64,000 nt of DNA from Oryzicola mucosus (GTDB lineage: Bacteria; Pseudomonadota; Alphaproteobacteria; Rhizobiales; Rhizobiaceae). Shown in pieces: positions 60,811 through 64,000 of the stretch. The stretch covers positions 62,001 to 126,000 of the forward strand of contig NZ_JACVVX010000007.1 of the NCBI RefSeq assembly GCF_014534685.1. Reading direction: 5' to 3'. A program made the translations under genes and the position numbers. Below the pieces are notes generated by a model that saw nothing but the letters and a program-made list of their open reading frames with translations, was not told where the DNA came from and made no database searches. Position 1 is the stretch's first letter. Each line of letters opens with the position of its first letter.

Positions 60811-61937
60811 TGGGCGATCCTGACCTGGCCGTCGATGATCTGCGCGACCACGAAGGGGTTGCTGGAAATGCCCTGGTGCTGTGTCGGCGACATGTCATAG
60901 ACGCCGGTCGTGCCCTGGAAGCCGGTGATCTTCTCGAGGTTTTCACGCACAGCCTGGCCCTCGAAGGACTTGCCGGTCTCGATGGCTTTGGCGGCCAACA
61001 TGACGCTGTCCCAGCCGCGCGAGGCCCAGTTGGGGTCTCGGTCGCCGAACTTCTTCTTCCATGGATCGAGGAACTGGCCGATGGCGGTTTTCAACGGACC
61101 GTCCGGATAGGCCTCGAAGACCTGCGAAGGGGAAGCTACGAAGAAGAACTTGTCGCCGAGCACTTCGGCCACCGGCTTGAAGACGGCGAGGTCTTCAAGG
61201 CTGGTGAGCAAGAGCATGGGAGAGTCGAGCTGCTTCAGGTTCTTGGCCGCCGTCAGCGTCGTGCCGCCCAGGCCAATTTTCATGACCGCGCCCGCGCCGG
61301 CCGACTGCATCTTGGACAGTTGGACGCTGAGGTCGGCATCTTCCTGCTTGTAGGCTTCGGTGGAAACGACTTCGATGCCGTATTTCGCGGCAACCTTCTG
61401 GGCGACATCCTTCTGGAGCAGTGCATAAGGGGTGGGGTCGTGCAGCACGCCGACCTTGCGGATCTGGGTCTTGTCGCGCAGATATTCGAAGCGCTTCTCG
61501 ATCTCGAAGCCGGCCGGCGGCAGGGTGGTAAAGGCCCACTCGACGTCCTTTGGCAGGATCGAGCAGAGGATCATCGGGATCTCGGACTTGGCGACCATAG
61601 GGGCGGCCGCCGCATTGCCGGCTGACACGCAGCCGCTCGAAAACAGGTTGACCTGGTCGGAGCTGACCATCTTGCGATAGACGGTGACGGCTTCCTGCGG
61701 GTTGGAACGATTGTCCTCAATGACGACCTCGAGCTTGCGCCCCATGACGCCGCCTTTTTCGTTGAGCACGTCGACGGCGGTTTGCACGCCGTCGCTCCAG
61801 GCACGGTCGACGGTCGCGGCATAGCCCGTCAGGCCTGCCGAAATGCCGATCTTGTAGGTCTCCTGGGCCTGGGCGGCGCCCGCAAAAGCGAGCGCGACGA
61901 CGAGGCCGGCGATGAGTTGGTGTTTAGCTTGGAACAT
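60807..61937 (-). CDS. ABC transporter substrate-binding protein (LivK-like)
   Basis: A 376-residue periplasmic binding protein with signal peptide (LIAGLVVALAFAGAAQA, then QETYKIG) and type-1 periplasmic fold features (ISAGLTGYAATVDRAWSDGV, EDNRSNPQEAV, DSVMLAAKAIE). The HAAT family ligand here is unlikely to be a plain branched-chain amino acid given the linked enzymes. It is 48 bases after the hyuB gene. Confidence 0.9.
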   Translation of the reverse strand: MFQAKHQLIAGLVVALAFAGAAQAQETYKIGISAGLTGYAATVDRAWSDGVQTAVDVLNEKGGVMGRKLEVVIEDNRSNPQEAVTVYRKMVSSDQVNLFSSGCVSAGNAAAAPMVAKSEIPMILCSILPKDVEWAFTTLPPAGFEIEKRFEYLRDKTQIRKVGVLHDPTPYALLQKDVAQKVAAKYGIEVVSTEAYKQEDADLSVQLSKMQSAGAGAVMKIGLGGTTLTAAKNLKQLDSPMLLLTSLEDLAVFKPVAEVLGDKFFFVASPSQVFEAYPDGPLKTAIGQFLDPWKKKFGDRDPNWASRGWDSVMLAAKAIETGKSFEGQAVRENLEKITGFQGTTGVYDMSPTQHQGISSNPFVVAQIIDGQVRIAQ

Positions 61938-61985
61938 GAACTTCCTCCCACGTTCAGATGAAAAAACGACTGTCTGCTGGAACTC

Positions 61986-63539
61986 TTAGACCGGTTTGCC
62001 GAAGCCTCCGCCCCCTGGTGTCTCAAGAAGCACCCGGTCGTCCGGCTGCATCGTGAGCTTCTTAGCCTCGCTGACGGACGCGCCATTGACGAGGAATTGA
62101 CCCGCCGCCCCCGGCTCGCCGCCGCCGATGCCATCCGGCCCCTTGAGGAGCCGGCTCGGTACGGCGTTCAGGAGCCAGGGCTGGTCGGTGCGCATGTGGA
62201 AGCCGATGGACTGGCCGTCTCCGCCCTGCGTGCGTCCCTTGCCGCCCGATCCGCGCCGCAGCTCCTTTTTGTCGAAGACGATGGGCATGGCCGCCTCGAG
62301 AATCTCGATCGGCACGGCCGCGACGCCGGTCGGGTAGCAGGTGGCGCTCGGGCCGGTCTTTTCGGCGCGCGCACCCATGCCGCCGGAATAGTTGAACATG
62401 GACGAGGTGAAGTTCTGGCCGGCGGCGTTCTTGCCCTGGATCTGGATCGTCCAGACGGCGCCCGAGCCTTCGGCCAGCACCTGGTTTGGGATGACCTGGT
62501 GCAGCGCTTTGAGGATCGGCATCGGCACATACATGCCGACTACATGGCGCGCGTTCACTGGCGCTGGATATTCGCAGTTGATGATCGAACCCTTCGGCGC
62601 CCGGATCTCGATCGGCGCGAGGCTGCCGTAATTGTTCGGCAGGTCGGGGTTGAGGCAGGAGCGGATCGCAAAGGTCGAATAGGCGTGGGTGTAGTTCAGC
62701 ACCACATTGATGCCGGTGGTGGTCTGCTTCGAGGAGCCGTCGAAGTCGACGATAATGCTGCCGCTTTCTGCATCCACCGTCACGGCCGTCTTCAGCGTGA
62801 TGACCTCGCCGCCCGGAACGTCGAAACTTGATTCGCCGTGATAGGTGCCGGGCGTCAGCTTGCGGATCGCGGCGCGCGTCGCGTCTTCCGAGCGCTGGAT
62901 GATTTCGTCGGAGAGCATTTCGATGTCGTCCACGCCCTGTCGCTCGCAAAGGTTGATCAGGTGTTCAGCCGCCGCCTGGCCGCTCGACACCTGCGCCGAC
63001 AGGTCGCCGAAGACGGCATCTGGGGTGCGCACATTGCGGCGGATCATCGCTGCCAGAACGGGATTGGCGACGCCGCGCTCGTAGAGCTTCAGCGGCGGAA
63101 TCCAGAGACCTTCCTCATGCACGTCGCGGGCGCCGGCTCCGATGCCGTAGCCGCCGATATCCGTGTGGTGGATGGTCGAGCCGATATAGGCGATCAGCCG
63201 CTCGCCGTTGAAGATCGGCGTCAGGATGGTGATGTCGAAAAAGTGGCCGGCCGACAGCCAGGGGTCATTGGTGATGAGAACGTCGCCCGGTTCGCAGCGG
63301 CCGGCAAATTCCTCCACCAGGTGGCCGCCGGCAAAGGCCAGCGAATTGATATGGCCGGGCGTGCCGGTATTAGCCTGCGCGACCATGCGGCCGCGCTGGT
63401 CGAAGAGAGCGCAGGCCAGGTCGCCGGCTTCGCGCACGATGGGCGAGAAGGCGATACGTTGCAGGGCCTTCGCCCGCTCGGTCACGATGCCGATGATGTT
63501 CGACCAGAGAATCTCGAGTTCGACGCCGTCCATGGTCAT
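61986..63539 (-). CDS. hydantoinase B/oxoprolinase/carboxylase subunit (HyuB type)
   Basis: A 517-residue HyuB-family protein: ERAKALQRIAFSPIVREAGD LACALFD, TGTPGHINSLAFAG, ITNDPWLSAGHFFDITILTP, HHTDIGGYGIGAGARDVHEE G, and the Gly-rich C-terminal GSGGKGRTQGGDGQSIGF. The family includes N-methylhydantoinase, 5-oxoprolinase, caprolactamase, acetone carboxylase and acetophenone carboxylase large subunits, which work with a HyuA-type ATPase. It follows the partial HyuA gene by five bases. The presence of ligase and thiolase downstream favours a carboxylase or lactamase role. Confidence 0.88.
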   Translation of the reverse strand: MTMDGVELEILWSNIIGIVTERAKALQRIAFSPIVREAGDLACALFDQRGRMVAQANTGTPGHINSLAFAGGHLVEEFAGRCEPGDVLITNDPWLSAGHFFDITILTPIFNGERLIAYIGSTIHHTDIGGYGIGAGARDVHEEGLWIPPLKLYERGVANPVLAAMIRRNVRTPDAVFGDLSAQVSSGQAAAEHLINLCERQGVDDIEMLSDEIIQRSEDATRAAIRKLTPGTYHGESSFDVPGGEVITLKTAVTVDAESGSIIVDFDGSSKQTTTGINVVLNYTHAYSTFAIRSCLNPDLPNNYGSLAPIEIRAPKGSIINCEYPAPVNARHVVGMYVPMPILKALHQVIPNQVLAEGSGAVWTIQIQGKNAAGQNFTSSMFNYSGGMGARAEKTGPSATCYPTGVAAVPIEILEAAMPIVFDKKELRRGSGGKGRTQGGDGQSIGFHMRTDQPWLLNAVPSRLLKGPDGIGGGEPGAAGQFLVNGASVSEAKKLTMQPDDRVLLETPGGGGFGKPV

Positions 63540-63544
63540 GCTCC

Positions 63545-64000
63545 TCAGTTGGCCGTCTTCTTGGTGGCGACGATGCAGCCGAGATGGTCGATGGTGGCGA
63601 CCCAGTTCGGCGGTATGGCGGTCGTGGTCTCGCGTTCCTCGATGATCAGCGGGCCATTCACGATCTGGCCGACGGCGAGCGCCTGACGGTCGTAGACCGG
63701 TACCATTTCGTCGTCCTGCCAGGCATGGACCGGACGATGGCGCTTCGGCTCGCCTTCCGCGCTGCCCGGCTGGCCGGCGGGGTGGAAGCGGATTGCCGGA
63801 CCGTTGACGACAACGCGCCAGGAGACGATCTCGACCGGAACGTGGTTTGGATTGACGCCGTAAAGCGTCTTGTAATTCTCGGCGAAAAGGTCAGCCAACG
63901 CCTCCGTGTCGCGCGATATGCGCGGATCGGCATCGAAGGTGACGGTGACTTCGTGCTGCTGGCCGAAATAGCGCATGTCGGCGCCGACATGGATCTCGAT
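63545..64000 (-). CDS. hydantoinase A/carboxylase subunit (HyuA type), partial
   Basis: The C-terminal 151 codons of a HyuA-family protein are visible; the frame is open to the right edge (IEIHVGADMRYFGQQHEVTV). Features: LADLFAENYKTLYGVNPNHV, PLIIEERETTTAIPPNWVAT. HyuA subunits are ATP-dependent and phosphorylate the substrate or bicarbonate before ring opening or carboxylation. It lies five bases before the HyuB gene. The N-terminal ATPase part lies outside the window. Confidence 0.87.
   Translation of the reverse strand: MEIHVGADMRYFGQQHEVTVTFDADPRISRDTEALADLFAENYKTLYGVNPNHVPVEIVSWRVVVNGPAIRFHPAGQPGSAEGEPKRHRPVHAWQDDEMVPVYDRQALAVGQIVNGPLIIEERETTTAIPPNWVATIDHLGCIVATKKTAN

Noticed and set aside
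60777-61625. 282-codon plus-strand open frame
   Set aside because: Antisense to the LivK-like binding protein; no ribosome binding site and no recognisable content.
1-64000. CRISPR arrays, rRNA or tRNA genes
   Set aside because: No regularly spaced repeats with unique spacers, and no recognisable rRNA or tRNA sequence, were seen on either strand.

Overview
The window looks like part of a large plasmid of an alphaproteobacterium of the Rhizobiales (Rhizobium, Sinorhizobium or Agrobacterium type). The main reason is a complete repABC replication and partition operon (29558-33237, minus strand) placed back to back with traI and a full trb mating-pair-formation operon (33597-43907), followed by traR. 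This is the Ti/p42a-type arrangement of quorum-sensing-controlled conjugation. No rRNA, tRNA or CRISPR array was seen.

Layout. 1-10330: plasmid accessory backbone, almost all on the minus strand: DUF736 protein, PP-loop (PAPS-reductase-like) protein, ArdC-type antirestriction protein, four conserved proteins of unknown function, a ParB-like protein, a brnTA toxin-antitoxin pair, and the C-terminal part of a very large helicase. 10331-13932: a tniA-tniB-tniQ transposon whose left end cuts that helicase; the two flanks do not match. 14024-25222: a catabolic island transcribed leftwards: GMC oxidoreductase (plus a fragment of a second), amidase, MalK/Ugp-type ABC transporter, SnoaL/NTF2-like and ABM-fold proteins, HpaI-type aldolase, 2-keto-4-pentenoate-hydratase-type enzyme and a small membrane protein, with a divergent IclR regulator. 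The island ends inside a truncated DUF1403 gene. 25684-26974: a tyrosine recombinase with a striking palindrome just before its start. 27019-29495: addiction modules (PemK/Phd, VapC/AbrB, a decapitated VapC) mixed with relics of a tniB and a resolvase. 29558-44675: repCBA, tra boxes, traI, trb operon, traR. 44925-50740: a second quorum-sensing locus with a GHMP amino-acid-type kinase, two fold-type-II PLP enzymes, an XRE regulator, a LuxR/LuxI pair and a GNAT acetyltransferase. 50815-53091: SDR/AraC divergent pair and a 58-residue membrane protein. 53668-64000: a GC-rich leftward operon encoding hydantoinase/carboxylase subunits A and B, a Liv-type ABC transporter, a cupin, an HpcH/HpaI aldolase, a thiolase and an acyl-CoA ligase; it runs off the right edge.

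How they work together. repABC gives copy-number control and partition, the toxin-antitoxin modules give post-segregational stability, and TraI/TraR with two tra boxes should couple conjugation (and probably rep expression) to population density. The relaxase/oriT (tra) region lies outside the window. The two catabolic cargo regions each carry their own importer. The most unusual part is the 44.9-50.7 kb locus: a predicted free amino-acid kinase next to enzymes of the kind that consume O-phospho-amino acids, linked to its own LuxR/LuxI circuit. I infer a density-controlled route to a non-proteinogenic amino acid or amino-acid-derived signal; I know of no described system with this composition. 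All functions are read from sequence motifs by eye; no database search was run.
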